Notes under the pieces: model-generated
The model's input: only the letters and a program-made list of their open reading frames with translations
Told to the model about the DNA's origin: nothing
The model's database searches: none
Part shown: one piece after another, positions 1 to 7,057 of the stretch
Numbering within the stretch: the first letter of the stretch is position 1
Layout of the letters: every line of letters starts with the position of its first letter
NCBI GenBank assembly: GCA_023381015.1
Contig: JAMCTE010000037.1
Span: forward strand, 3,350-67,349
Source of the DNA: Patescibacteria group bacterium
GTDB lineage: Bacteria; Patescibacteriota; Microgenomatia; UBA1406; GWC2-37-13
DNA: 64,000 bases
Reading direction: 5' to 3'
Program-made: the position numbers and the translations under genes

Positions 1-16
1 TTTTCGGCAAAGGAGA

Positions 17-598
17 ATGAATAAAAAATATATTGTTTACGTTGGCGTAGTAGGCCAGATCGCTGTCGGAAAAGGAATCCTCGTTGATTATCTCATCAAA
101 AAACTTGGTTTTGTTTCATTTTCTCTGTCGTCTATTCTTCATGAAGAATTGAAGGGAAAAGGCATAAAAGGATTTACCCGTAAAACCCTCCAGGATATGG
201 GTGATGAATTAAGGAAAAAAGAGGGAGACGACATTCTGGCTCGAAAAGCAATAGAGATTCTTAAAACAAATGGTGGCAGGCACGTCGTCATCGAAGGAAT
301 AAGAAATCCGGGAGAGGTTGAATTTTTGAAAAAAAATCCGTCGTTCATCTTGATCGGAGTCAAGGCCAATAGAGAGCTTCGTTTCAAAAGGCTACTGCAA
401 AGAGCAAAGCCTTGGGATCCAAAAACCTGGAATGATTTTGTTAAAGTTGACCGCCGAGACTTAGGTGTTGGTCAAAAGAGGTCTGGCCAGCAGGTAGGTA
501 AATGTTTGGCCTATTGTGACTATGTTTTGACCAACAACGGCAGCCTGGAAGATTTCCGGAGAAAGGTCAAGGAATTGATGAAAAGGTTTTTAAACTAA
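17..598 (+). CDS. P-loop kinase, dephospho-CoA/nucleotide kinase-like
   Basis: A 193-residue cytoplasmic P-loop phosphotransferase related to adenylate and dephospho-CoA kinases. The Walker A loop GQIAVGKG is at residues 13-20. A hydrophobic strand ending in IEGIRNPGE near residue 95 and a basic lid-like stretch (RFKRLLQRAKPW) follow, as in these families. The substrate cannot be read from the sequence. The ATG has AGGAG only one or two bases upstream, which is closer than usual, and the frame stays open to the window edge, so the true start could lie outside the window. Bases 524-548 recur inverted inside the neighbouring broken ndk gene. Confidence 0.65.
   Translation: MNKKYIVYVGVVGQIAVGKGILVDYLIKKLGFVSFSLSSILHEELKGKGIKGFTRKTLQDMGDELRKKEGDDILARKAIEILKTNGGRHVVIEGIRNPGEVEFLKKNPSFILIGVKANRELRFKRLLQRAKPWDPKTWNDFVKVDRRDLGVGQKRSGQQVGKCLAYCDYVLTNNGSLEDFRRKVKELMKRFLN
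524..548 (+). repeat. Donor half of a 25-bp perfect inverted repeat
   Basis: This 25-base stretch within the P-loop kinase gene (it begins GTTTTGACCAACAACGG) is found exactly, in reverse complement, at 1067-1091 inside the disrupted ndk gene. In the kinase it encodes an ordinary part of the protein, so this copy looks like the original and the ndk copy like the derived one. Confidence 0.85.
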
Positions 599-1050
599 AA
601 ATAATATTTTAAAAAATATTAAAAACTGAGAGTCAAAAAATAAAAATTATCTCAAGGAGTACATGAATTTTTCGCCGGCGGTTTCGTAGCTAAAGAGTTC
701 TTCCGGTTTAAACCAAAGATTGACTTCTTTTTCTCCGTCTTCGACCGTATCAGAGGCGTGAATTATATTTCTCAGCGGTCGGCTTTGCTCGTTGGCCAAG
801 TCTATCGTATCGTGGCTAAAATCGCCGCGTATCGTCCCCGGAGCGGCCAGGACAGGGATGGTATTGCCGGATAGCTTGCGGACGATTTCAATGGCGTCGT
901 AGCCCTCAACAACCGCCAAAAAAACCGGTGATTCCCGCATATAGTCAACCAGCCAACCTTTGACGGTTTTTCCGATAGATACGGCATCGTCCGTTCCAAA
1001 GATTTTTTTAGCATCCAAACCTTTTTTAGCGTAGTTGGTTAGCGTTCTTT

Positions 1051-1113
1051 CTCCGACTTTTTTAAACCAGGCTGCCGTTGTTGGTCAAAACTCCGACTTT
1101 TTTAAACCAGGCT
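1051..1113. repeat. 23-bp direct repeat bracketing the ndk insertion
   Basis: CTCCGACTTTTTTAAACCAG plus GCT occurs at 1051-1073 and at 1091-1113, 40 bases apart. Forty is not a multiple of three, which explains the frameshift in ndk. Confidence 0.9.
1067..1091 (-). repeat. Inserted half of the 25-bp inverted repeat, at the ndk lesion
   Basis: The minus strand here is identical to plus-strand 524-548. It includes all the foreign bases of the 40-bp insertion. The edges share AGCCTGG with ndk itself, giving a 7-base microhomology at one junction and one base at the other. Confidence 0.85.
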
Positions 1114-1286
1114 TCGGTTTCCGGGTAGTGGGCGATGATGTTTTCTTTGTTAGCCCATTCGAATTTGAGGCCAATTATCTTCAAACCAACCGTTTCGAAG
1201 CGGGAGACTATTTTTCCAATAAGGCCGCGTTGAACTCCGTCAGGTTTGATTATTAGTAAGGCTTTTTGTTTCTTCATGGTTTTTTT

Positions 1287-1364
1287 GTCATTCCGGCGTA
1301 GGCCGGAATCTAGACATAAAATTGAACAATTTATAGACTGGATCCCGACCTTCGTCGGGATGAC
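1287..1364. repeat. Family A double-hairpin element, copy 1
   Basis: Two adjacent hairpins separated by an AT-rich spacer. The left one is GTCATTCCGGCGTAGGCC with its complement GGAATC, the right one is GGATCCCGACC/GTCGGGATGAC. The outer ends GTCATTCC and GGGATGAC are themselves complementary. It fills the gap between the two ndk genes. Five more copies are at 31371, 45522, 54495, 55744 and 56096. The same general design is widespread in bacteria, where its translation gives VIPAKAGIQ or RHSGEGRNP peptides. Confidence 0.9.
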
Positions 1365-1368
1365 AAAC

Positions 1369-1947
1369 TTATTTTAAATATAATTGATCAACTTCACGTT
1401 CGTAATCTTTAAATTCTATTTTTGGAAACCAGTATTTTATCTCTCTTTCCGCTTCGTCGACCGATCCTGAGGCGTGAACAAAAGTCTTGACGACGCGATC
1501 AAGGCCGGCAGAAAGGGTAGAGGAATCAAAAGAATAATCAGAATGAAGTGTTCCTGTTTGAGCCAGTAATGGTATAGTGTGACCGCGTAATTTCCTGGCA
1601 ATTTGGATGGCGTCAGGCCCTTGCCAAACCATGACGACGATCGGCCCTTCCATCCAGTATTTAACTAAACGGTCGTAAACAAATTGTCCAAGCTCGGCAG
1701 GGTCATCCGTTCCCATCTTTTCTTTCACGTCGACTCCGGACTGTTTGAAAGACGACAACGTCTTATTGCCCATCTCGGCGATCCATTCGGGAGTACCGGG
1801 ATAGTGGTGTTTGATGACATCAGCCGACGGCTTAAGCATCTTGGCGACCATGAGTTTGAGTCCGACTTTTTCTAAAGTAGTTAGAATTGTTCCTATAAGA
1901 CCTCGTTTAACTGCGTCGGGTTTGATTATGATTAATGTTCTTTCCAT
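1369..1947 (-). CDS. ndk: Nucleoside diphosphate kinase, divergent active site
   Basis: The intact ndk copy. It keeps TLIIIKPDAV at the N-terminus and the phospho-accepting histidine in FVHASGSVDEAE, and the fold matches throughout. Two residues that are normally invariant differ: the TIRGD arginine is replaced (TLHSD), and the Asn three residues before the active His is Thr. It is longer than the usual 140-150 residues because of an extended loop and C-terminus. The ATG at 1947 is preferred over an in-frame TTG at 1965 that belongs to a family B repeat. It probably follows tmk in transcription. Activity may be reduced or substrate preference changed. Confidence 0.85.
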   Translation of the reverse strand: MERTLIIIKPDAVKRGLIGTILTTLEKVGLKLMVAKMLKPSADVIKHHYPGTPEWIAEMGNKTLSSFKQSGVDVKEKMGTDDPAELGQFVYDRLVKYWMEGPIVVMVWQGPDAIQIARKLRGHTIPLLAQTGTLHSDYSFDSSTLSAGLDRVVKTFVHASGSVDEAEREIKYWFPKIEFKDYEREVDQLYLK

Positions 1948-1957
1948 TGGTATGTTA

Positions 1958-2051
1958 AATGTCAAATCCTAGATCTCAAATCCAAAACTAAAATTTTAAA
2001 ACTTTTACATTTAAGATTTGGATTTACCATTTAGGATTTGAGTTTTGAGAT
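1958..2051. repeat. Family B inverted-repeat element, copy 1
   Basis: An AT-rich imperfect palindrome: CAAATCCTAGATCTCAAA on the left and GGATTTGAGTTTTGAGAT on the right, with a conserved core (AAAACTTTTACATTTAAG). Copies 2 and 3 are at 42990-43103 and 53660-53736. The end of tmk lies inside it. Confidence 0.85.
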
Positions 2052-2628
2052 TATTATATATTTCTTTTGTCACTTCCTCAACCGATTTGTTTCCGTCGAT
2101 ATTGACCCATTTTGCCCAAATTTGTCCGTCGACCAATTCCTGATATTTTTTGTGGGTTTTACGTATGAATTCAAAATCTTTTTCCCGGCGGTTTTTTTCC
2201 TTAGCCTCGCCGCCTTTTCTTTGTATGGCAATGTCAGGATCGACGTTCAAATAATAAACAGCGTCAGGAACTTCTATCTTAAAATTATTGGCGTATTCCA
2301 AGGCCATTTTAATATCGATGCCTTCTAGCGTTTGGTAGCATAATGTTGTGGAAAAGTAGCGGTCGGCGATCAATATCTCATTCTGCCTTTTTTCGGCAAT
2401 CATCTGGCGGTCCATGATAAACTGCATCGTGTAAAGAAGAAATTGCTGCTCTGCAGTCAGATCCTTATTTTGATAAAGGAATTCTTTAATTAGTTTACCA
2501 ACGTTTCGTTCATAATCGGGATATTTGATAAGCGAGGCTTTTTTATTGGCGTCTTGGAGCATTTTGACGAGATTTTTACCTTGAGTTTCGCATCCGGCGC
2601 CGTCGATGCCTTCTATTACTATGAACAT
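2011..2628 (-). CDS. tmk: Thymidylate kinase
   Basis: Phosphorylates dTMP to dTDP in dTTP synthesis; with Ndk downstream it completes the route to dTTP. Length (205 residues) and order of motifs fit the family: the nucleotide-binding loop at residues 5-16, DRYFSTTLCYQ for the substrate site, and a basic lid region KGGEAKEKNRRE. The loop reads IEGIDGAGCETQ, so the Walker A lysine is Cys and the following Ser/Thr is Glu. The last eleven residues, KTQILNGKSKS, are encoded by a family B repeat and so are a recent replacement of the native tail. A TATAAT box lies six bases upstream of the ATG, with no ribosome binding site. Confidence 0.85.
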   Translation of the reverse strand: MFIVIEGIDGAGCETQGKNLVKMLQDANKKASLIKYPDYERNVGKLIKEFLYQNKDLTAEQQFLLYTMQFIMDRQMIAEKRQNEILIADRYFSTTLCYQTLEGIDIKMALEYANNFKIEVPDAVYYLNVDPDIAIQRKGGEAKEKNRREKDFEFIRKTHKKYQELVDGQIWAKWVNIDGNKSVEEVTKEIYNNLKTQILNGKSKS

Positions 2629-2634
2629 AAAATT

Positions 2635-2640
2635 ATTATA
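2635..2640 (-). promoter_or_regulatory. -10 box for leaderless tmk
   Basis: TATAAT on the minus strand ends six bases before the tmk ATG, so transcription should start at or next to the start codon. No clear -35 box is visible. Confidence 0.6.
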
Positions 2641-2791
2641 AAGTAAGAAGCCTGATTATAAAAGCGAAGATACCAAATTTTTTGCGTCTTGGGAATCCGG
2701 CTTGCCCGGGGGACCCACTAATAGCAAAAAAATTCGGTATAGAGCTTTTTATTTGGTAGAATAGTAATTAGTTTCTATAGCTCAACAAATA

Positions 2792-2826
2792 CCTTCCTTC
2801 TCCCGCTTGAGGCGGGATTCGGAAGG
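2792..2826. other. Nested stem-loop upstream of tRNA-Arg
   Basis: CCTTCC and GGAAGG enclose a second stem CCCGC/GCGGG. The 214 bases between tmk and the tRNA hold this stem-loop plus a short GC-rich stretch near 2690-2720 with no recognisable gene. Its role is unknown; it could be one more dispersed repeat. Confidence 0.5.
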
Positions 2827-2843
2827 GCGAAGGAGCAATGTAA

Positions 2844-2915
2844 GTCCCCATAGTTCAATGGATAGAACTGACGCGTCCTAAGCGCCCGATGGTGGTCCGA
2901 TTCCGCCTGGGGACA
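2844..2915 (+). tRNA. tRNA-Arg (anticodon CCT)
   Basis: Acceptor stem GTCCCCA/TGGGGAC, D-arm GTTC/GAAC, anticodon loop GTCCTAA giving CCT, T-stem GGTGG/CCGCC. The anticodon stem has one A-C mismatch and the T-loop reads TCCGATT, with C where T55 is usual. The 3' CCA is not encoded. Confidence 0.85.
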
Positions 2916-2946
2916 CAAAAAATATCAAATATTATAAACATCAAAT

Positions 2947-3699
2947 ATGAAAATGAGAAACGCTACAAAACTTCCTAGCAGGCATATTATACGTCATCAT
3001 ATTCATAGGATTACCTCAAGCGAATACTTCCGCGTTTTGACATTAAGGACGATTGGCAATTTTTTGCTTTTTTCTTCGTTGTTCATGATTCTAAGAACGA
3101 TATATCCTCCCGTCCGTGAAGAAATCAAATATTTTATCAACAACAGGCTCCAGAAAGAATATGTCGTTGCCGCCAAACCGGGCGAAGTCAAAGTCCAGGA
3201 GCCGGCAAACAAAGGATTGTTGGCTAAGGCGATTAATTTCAAGCAAATCGAAGTCCTGACTCCAAAAGACCCCCAGTTCGACATTATCATTCCCAAAATC
3301 GGCGCCAATTCCCGGGTGATGGACGCCGACCCGGCCAACGAAAGCCAGTATTTGGGCGTCCTCAAGGAGGCGGTGGCCCACGCTACCGGGACTGATTTCC
3401 CGGGAGAAGGCGGCCACATCTTCCTTTTTGCCCACTCGACCGACTATTTTTGGAATGTCAGTACGTACAATGCCGTCTTTTACCTTCTTTATAAATTGGG
3501 AGTCGGTGACGAGGTTGACCTGTTTTACAAAGGTCAACGTTATGTCTATCGGGTGATTGGTACACAGATAGTCGACCCGACCGAAGTCCAGTACTTGACC
3601 AGGAAAACCAACCGTGAGTTTTTGACTCTCCAGACCTGCTGGCCTCCAGGTACGACTTTAAAACGTCTTCTTGTTTTTGCTGTTCGTGTAGCAGAATAA
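2947..3699 (+). CDS. Sortase (class D/E-like transpeptidase)
   Basis: A membrane-anchored sortase that cleaves C-terminal sorting signals of exported proteins and links them to the cell surface. One N-terminal transmembrane segment (about residues 38-55) is followed by the sortase barrel. The catalytic residues are His in FLFAHSTDYFW, Cys231 in LTLQTCWPPGT and Arg240 (TTLKR). 250 residues is typical. It lies directly after tRNA-Arg, and a TATAAA box sits just upstream of the ATG. An exported cohesin protein at 51601-52230 ends in an LPQSG signal and is a plausible substrate, although it is encoded far away. Confidence 0.9.
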   Translation: MKMRNATKLPSRHIIRHHIHRITSSEYFRVLTLRTIGNFLLFSSLFMILRTIYPPVREEIKYFINNRLQKEYVVAAKPGEVKVQEPANKGLLAKAINFKQIEVLTPKDPQFDIIIPKIGANSRVMDADPANESQYLGVLKEAVAHATGTDFPGEGGHIFLFAHSTDYFWNVSTYNAVFYLLYKLGVGDEVDLFYKGQRYVYRVIGTQIVDPTEVQYLTRKTNREFLTLQTCWPPGTTLKRLLVFAVRVAE

Positions 3700-3792
3700 A
3701 AAGCTCAATACCGATTTTCAAGTCGTAAAAGATTTGATTCTTCGCTTTTTGCAAAGACGAGGTAAGATTATTTTTTTCACTTTCGAGAGGGG

Positions 3793-3815
3793 CCCTTCCG
3801 CCTTGGCGGGGAGGG
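3793..3815. terminator. Stem-loop between convergent genes, possible terminator
   Basis: CCCTTCCGCC pairs imperfectly with GGCGGGGAGGG across a two-base loop, between the convergent sortase and PEGA-protein genes. There is no clean run of T after it on either strand, so it may be a repeat rather than a true terminator. Confidence 0.35.
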
Positions 3816-3853
3816 AGAGGTTCTCGTGTGATAAAAAATAACTTACCGAGTCT

Positions 3854-5032
3854 TTAACGAATTCCAACCAAGTAAAGGTCAGGCAGTTTATTGGCTTCCG
3901 GGTTAAGATTAACGAGGACGATGATTTTTCCGTCGGAAGTGGTCGTGAAGAAATTTGATTCGAACGGGCCAGAATAGACCGTTTGTTTATTTTCGTTGTC
4001 GTAGTCGACGATCGAGATCTTTTTGTTTTCTTCGATGACCAAGTGGCGGGAATCAAAGTACCATTGGATCGGGAAGTTGCTGTTGATTGATTTCCAGTTG
4101 CCGATAAAGTAATTTTTATCCTCTTTTTTGTCATAAACATACAGGCCGTTTTTCTTCAGGCCTCTGGTTTCGACAGTTTGGTTTGTGGCGATCATCGGCG
4201 GCGTGATCATGGCCGGCAAGGTGACGTTGTCCATGGCTTGATACAGGACTTTGGTTTCGCTTGGAGAGAAAGCAACTATTTTGAAAGAATCAGAGGCGAT
4301 TTTGGCGAAGTCTCTCGGGTAAGTCTCGAGAATTTTCTGGAAATTGTCGTCCCTTTGTTTTTGCCAGGCGTCAAGCAAGGTGGTTTTTGACGATGAAGGC
4401 AGGTTCAAAACTTCCTGGTTTTCCGTTTCCAGAGACATAAGATAAGAAACCTGGTCGGTACCGGTGCCGAATTCGAAAACGGCTTGTTTCAAGTCAGGTG
4501 AAACAGTGACCGACGCTTGGGAAAAATCAACGGTGTCTGGCAGAAGCGTTTTTTTGACGATGGTTTTTAGAGGGACAAAGAAAGGCAGTTGGTTGTGGCT
4601 GGCGTCAAAAAGATAGATGCCATCGGTGGCAAAGATAATCGTTTGATCGCTGTCATCCAGAGGAACGGCTTTGATTATGCCTAAGTTGGTTAAGGGCGAT
4701 AAGGAGGGATTGGTCGGGAAGAGAGTGGCATCGATGTTGAGGACGAGTTCTCCTTTGAGGGTGACCGACTTGCTCCAACTTGTGAAACCATCCTTTTTAA
4801 TATCGATATTATATTCTCCTGGCGGCAAGGTCAAATTAGTGTCGGTTAAACCTTTCAGTTCGTCGTTGATAAAAATTTTGGCTGTTTTTGGATTTGAAGT
4901 AACGGCAATGATTCCGGTTGAATTCAAGGAGCCTTTTTGGAAATCAAAGCGATATCCTCTAGCATAGGCAATCACTAGACCTAATACTGCCACAAATAAT
5001 AAAAAGAATATCAATCTGGATAACAATTTCAT
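3854..5032 (-). CDS. PEGA-domain membrane-anchored protein
   Basis: An N-terminal transmembrane segment (residues 5-24) is followed by a PEGA domain (about 38-110, with the typical GIIAVTSNPKTAKIFIND and LPPGEYNIDIKKDGF patterns). A long beta-propeller-like C-terminal part of repeated hydrophobic strands follows (about 110-392). It probably sits outside the membrane and binds cell-surface material; the exact role is unknown. It is divergent from mreB with only 31 bases between the two starts. The palindromic stretch GTATAATATAAAG there probably holds both -10 boxes. Confidence 0.75.
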   Translation of the reverse strand: MKLLSRLIFFLLFVAVLGLVIAYARGYRFDFQKGSLNSTGIIAVTSNPKTAKIFINDELKGLTDTNLTLPPGEYNIDIKKDGFTSWSKSVTLKGELVLNIDATLFPTNPSLSPLTNLGIIKAVPLDDSDQTIIFATDGIYLFDASHNQLPFFVPLKTIVKKTLLPDTVDFSQASVTVSPDLKQAVFEFGTGTDQVSYLMSLETENQEVLNLPSSSKTTLLDAWQKQRDDNFQKILETYPRDFAKIASDSFKIVAFSPSETKVLYQAMDNVTLPAMITPPMIATNQTVETRGLKKNGLYVYDKKEDKNYFIGNWKSINSNFPIQWYFDSRHLVIEENKKISIVDYDNENKQTVYSGPFESNFFTTTSDGKIIVLVNLNPEANKLPDLYLVGIR

Positions 5033-5063
5033 ATTTTGCGCTTTATATTATACAATAAACAAT

Positions 5064-6077
5064 ATGCTCTTTCGTGGCAAAATCGGTATTGATTTGGGGA
5101 CAGCCAACACTCTTGTTTACGTAAAAAACGAAGGGATCGTTTTGAATGAGCCGACGGTCGTTGCTTATTCCTTGGAAGACAAAAAGATTCTGGCGGTCGG
5201 TGACGAAGCCAGGGAAATGCTCGGTCGGACTCCCGGATCAATTGTCGTCTCCAGGCCGATGAAAGAAGGCGTCATCGCCGACTATACCACGACTTCGGCC
5301 ATGATCACTTATTTCTTGAAAAAAGCCTTAAGAGGAAGCGTCCTGTGGCCTGAGGTGATGATTTCCATTCCCGGGGGGGCGTCGCAGGTCGAGAAAAGAG
5401 CCGTGGTAGCAGCTTGTAAACAGGCCGGTGCCAGTAACGTCTATTTGATCGAAGAGCCTTTGGCAGCCGCCATCGGTGCAAAAATTCCCATTTCCCAGGC
5501 TTCAGGGCACATGATCGTCAATATCGGCGGAGGAACGACGGAGGTGGCGGTGATTTCTTTGGGCCAGCTCGTCGTCAATAAAACAGTTCGGGTCGCCGGG
5601 ACGAAAATAGACGAAGCGATCATCAACCATCTTCGCAAAAAACACAACATCATCGTTGGCGACCGGACGGCTGAGGATATAAAAATTAAGATCGGCAATG
5701 CGTTTCTTGAGGCATCGCCAAGAGTTGCCGAAGCAAAAAAACTAGAGGTCAAAGGCAGGGATTTTCAGTCTGGACTGCCGAAAATTTTCGAAGTCGACGA
5801 GATTTCCGTCAACGAAGCACTGATCAAACCATTAAAATCCATTTTGGAAGGCATAAAAGAGGTTTTGTCGCAAACGCCTCCAGAGTTGGCTGCGGACATC
5901 GTTGACAAGGGGATAGTCTTATCCGGAGGAACGTCGCTGCTTAACAACATTGACCGATATGTGACATACTACACCGGCGTGCCCTCATTTGTGGTCGACG
6001 AACCGCTTTTTTGTGTTATTAGAGGGGTTGGCATGGCGATTGAGAATCTAGATAGCTTCAAAGAGGCGATCAGATGA
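5064..6077 (+). CDS. mreB: Rod-shape determining protein MreB
   Basis: Actin-like ATPase that forms membrane-associated filaments directing cell-wall synthesis. All actin-fold motifs are visible: phosphate-1 GIDLGTANT (residues 8-16), phosphate-2 NIGGGTTEVAV, and the adenosine motif LSGGTSLL near residue 290. 337 residues is the normal length. No mreC or mreD is next to it. TACAAT lies seven bases upstream of the ATG, consistent with a leaderless transcript. Confidence 0.95.
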   Translation: MLFRGKIGIDLGTANTLVYVKNEGIVLNEPTVVAYSLEDKKILAVGDEAREMLGRTPGSIVVSRPMKEGVIADYTTTSAMITYFLKKALRGSVLWPEVMISIPGGASQVEKRAVVAACKQAGASNVYLIEEPLAAAIGAKIPISQASGHMIVNIGGGTTEVAVISLGQLVVNKTVRVAGTKIDEAIINHLRKKHNIIVGDRTAEDIKIKIGNAFLEASPRVAEAKKLEVKGRDFQSGLPKIFEVDEISVNEALIKPLKSILEGIKEVLSQTPPELAADIVDKGIVLSGGTSLLNNIDRYVTYYTGVPSFVVDEPLFCVIRGVGMAIENLDSFKEAIR

Positions 6078-6089
6078 CCTATATTAATT

Positions 6090-6165
6090 AACAATTTTTT
6101 AGTTTTTAGTTTTTAGTTTTTAGTTAGTTTTTAATTTTTAATTTTTAAACTATCATATAGTATTT
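6090..6165. repeat. AT-rich tandem TTTTTAG repeats between mreB and the glycosyltransferase
   Basis: Four near-perfect copies of TTTTTAG followed by TTTTTAATT units. The 233-base gap (6078-6310) is strongly AT-rich and carries no recognisable gene. A related inverted arrangement occurs at 38579-38640. Confidence 0.7.
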
Positions 6166-6310
6166 GTTATTGTTAAAAATGAGTTTTTGTGCGAAAATAT
6201 AATTTAAGATTATGTCAACAGTAAAAAATCAATAAAAATTATTTGAACAAAAATCAATAAAAATTAACAACTTAAAATTAATAACTTAACCCATAAGAAT
6301 TATATAAAAT

Positions 6311-7057
6311 ATGAATAAAAACAAAATCTTAGGTGTAACGATTGCTACCCAGTCTAAGTCTGATACCCTAGAGAAAATTATAAAGTACATAAGTCAACCA
6401 AAGGGATTCTATCATGTTGTTTCCTTGAATCCGGAGATACTCGTCATTGCCCAAAAGAATAAAGAGTTTAAAAATGTCGTTGAGACGGCCCAAATCAAAA
6501 TAGTCGATGGCATGGGGATTGTCCTGGCGGGCCGATTCCTCAATACCGATGTTGGTGAAAGGTTGACCGGGGTAGACCTGATGGCAAAGCTCATCGAACA
6601 GGCAGGAAAGTTGCGCTTAAGAGTGCTTCTAATCGGGGGCGAACCAAATTTAGCAAATGAACTAGTAGAGTGCTACAAGTCGAAATATCCCGAGGCTAGT
6701 TTTATAGGACTAATGGGGATAAAAAATATCAAAACCCCTCAAAAATCCGAAGAGAAGACAATATTTGATATAGTGCGCTCCCATAAGCCCCATATGATAT
6801 TTGTCTCTTTTGGTTCGCCCGACCAGGAATTATGGACAGAGCGTCACAAAAAGGAGTTCTCTAATTCGCTCGTAATGGGTGTCGGCGGCGCTTTTGACTT
6901 TCTGTCAGGAAAAACATCAAGGGCGCCTGAATTTGTAAGAAAAATAGGAATGGAATGGTTTTACCGGTTGGTCAACCAACCATGGCGCTGGAGAAGACAA
7001 CTACGCTTACTGGAATTCACCTATTTAGTTATTAGGGAAAAATGGAAAAAGATCTAG
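6311..7057 (+). CDS. WecG/TagA/CpsF-family glycosyltransferase
   Basis: GT26 transferase of the type that adds an N-acetylmannosamine-like sugar to an undecaprenyl-linked GlcNAc, at the cytoplasmic face of the membrane, to start a surface polymer. The family signatures are present: SLNPEILVIAQ, the catalytic-region VDGMGIVLAGR near residue 65, VLLIGGEP and FVSFGSPDQELW. 248 residues is standard. The next gene overlaps it by 16 bases, so the two are co-translated. Confidence 0.9.
   Translation: MNKNKILGVTIATQSKSDTLEKIIKYISQPKGFYHVVSLNPEILVIAQKNKEFKNVVETAQIKIVDGMGIVLAGRFLNTDVGERLTGVDLMAKLIEQAGKLRLRVLLIGGEPNLANELVECYKSKYPEASFIGLMGIKNIKTPQKSEEKTIFDIVRSHKPHMIFVSFGSPDQELWTERHKKEFSNSLVMGVGGAFDFLSGKTSRAPEFVRKIGMEWFYRLVNQPWRWRRQLRLLEFTYLVIREKWKKI

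Larger units (their letters stand above)
647..1277 (-). pseudogene. ndk: Nucleoside diphosphate kinase, frameshifted by a 40-bp insertion
   Basis: Nucleoside diphosphate kinase moves the gamma-phosphate from ATP to NDPs through a phospho-histidine. The gene begins at 1277 with a good N-terminus (LLIIKPDGVQRGLIG) and is read to about 1092, then runs into a stop at 1062. The rest (1018-647) is in another frame. A 23-base direct repeat (1051-1073 and 1091-1113) marks an extra 40 bases. Removing 40 bases joins the two parts perfectly (AWFKKVG then ERTLTNYAKKG then LDAKKIFGTDD). The downstream part keeps GTIRGDF and RNIIHAS, so apart from the insertion this copy has the more orthodox active site of the two ndk genes. 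It is either a very recent mutation or an assembly error. Confidence 0.85.

Noticed and set aside
2690-2722. A GGGGGACCCA motif resembling part of the ydaO/c-di-AMP riboswitch
   Set aside because: The matching GGGGUGAAUC half and the rest of the fold are not found nearby, and the downstream gene is a tRNA rather than a channel or wall hydrolase.
6090-6165. Tandem TTTTTAG units as a possible CRISPR or origin repeat
   Set aside because: Units are seven bases with no spacers, and no cas, dnaA or iterons are nearby; it is simple AT-rich repeat. No CRISPR array was seen anywhere in the window.
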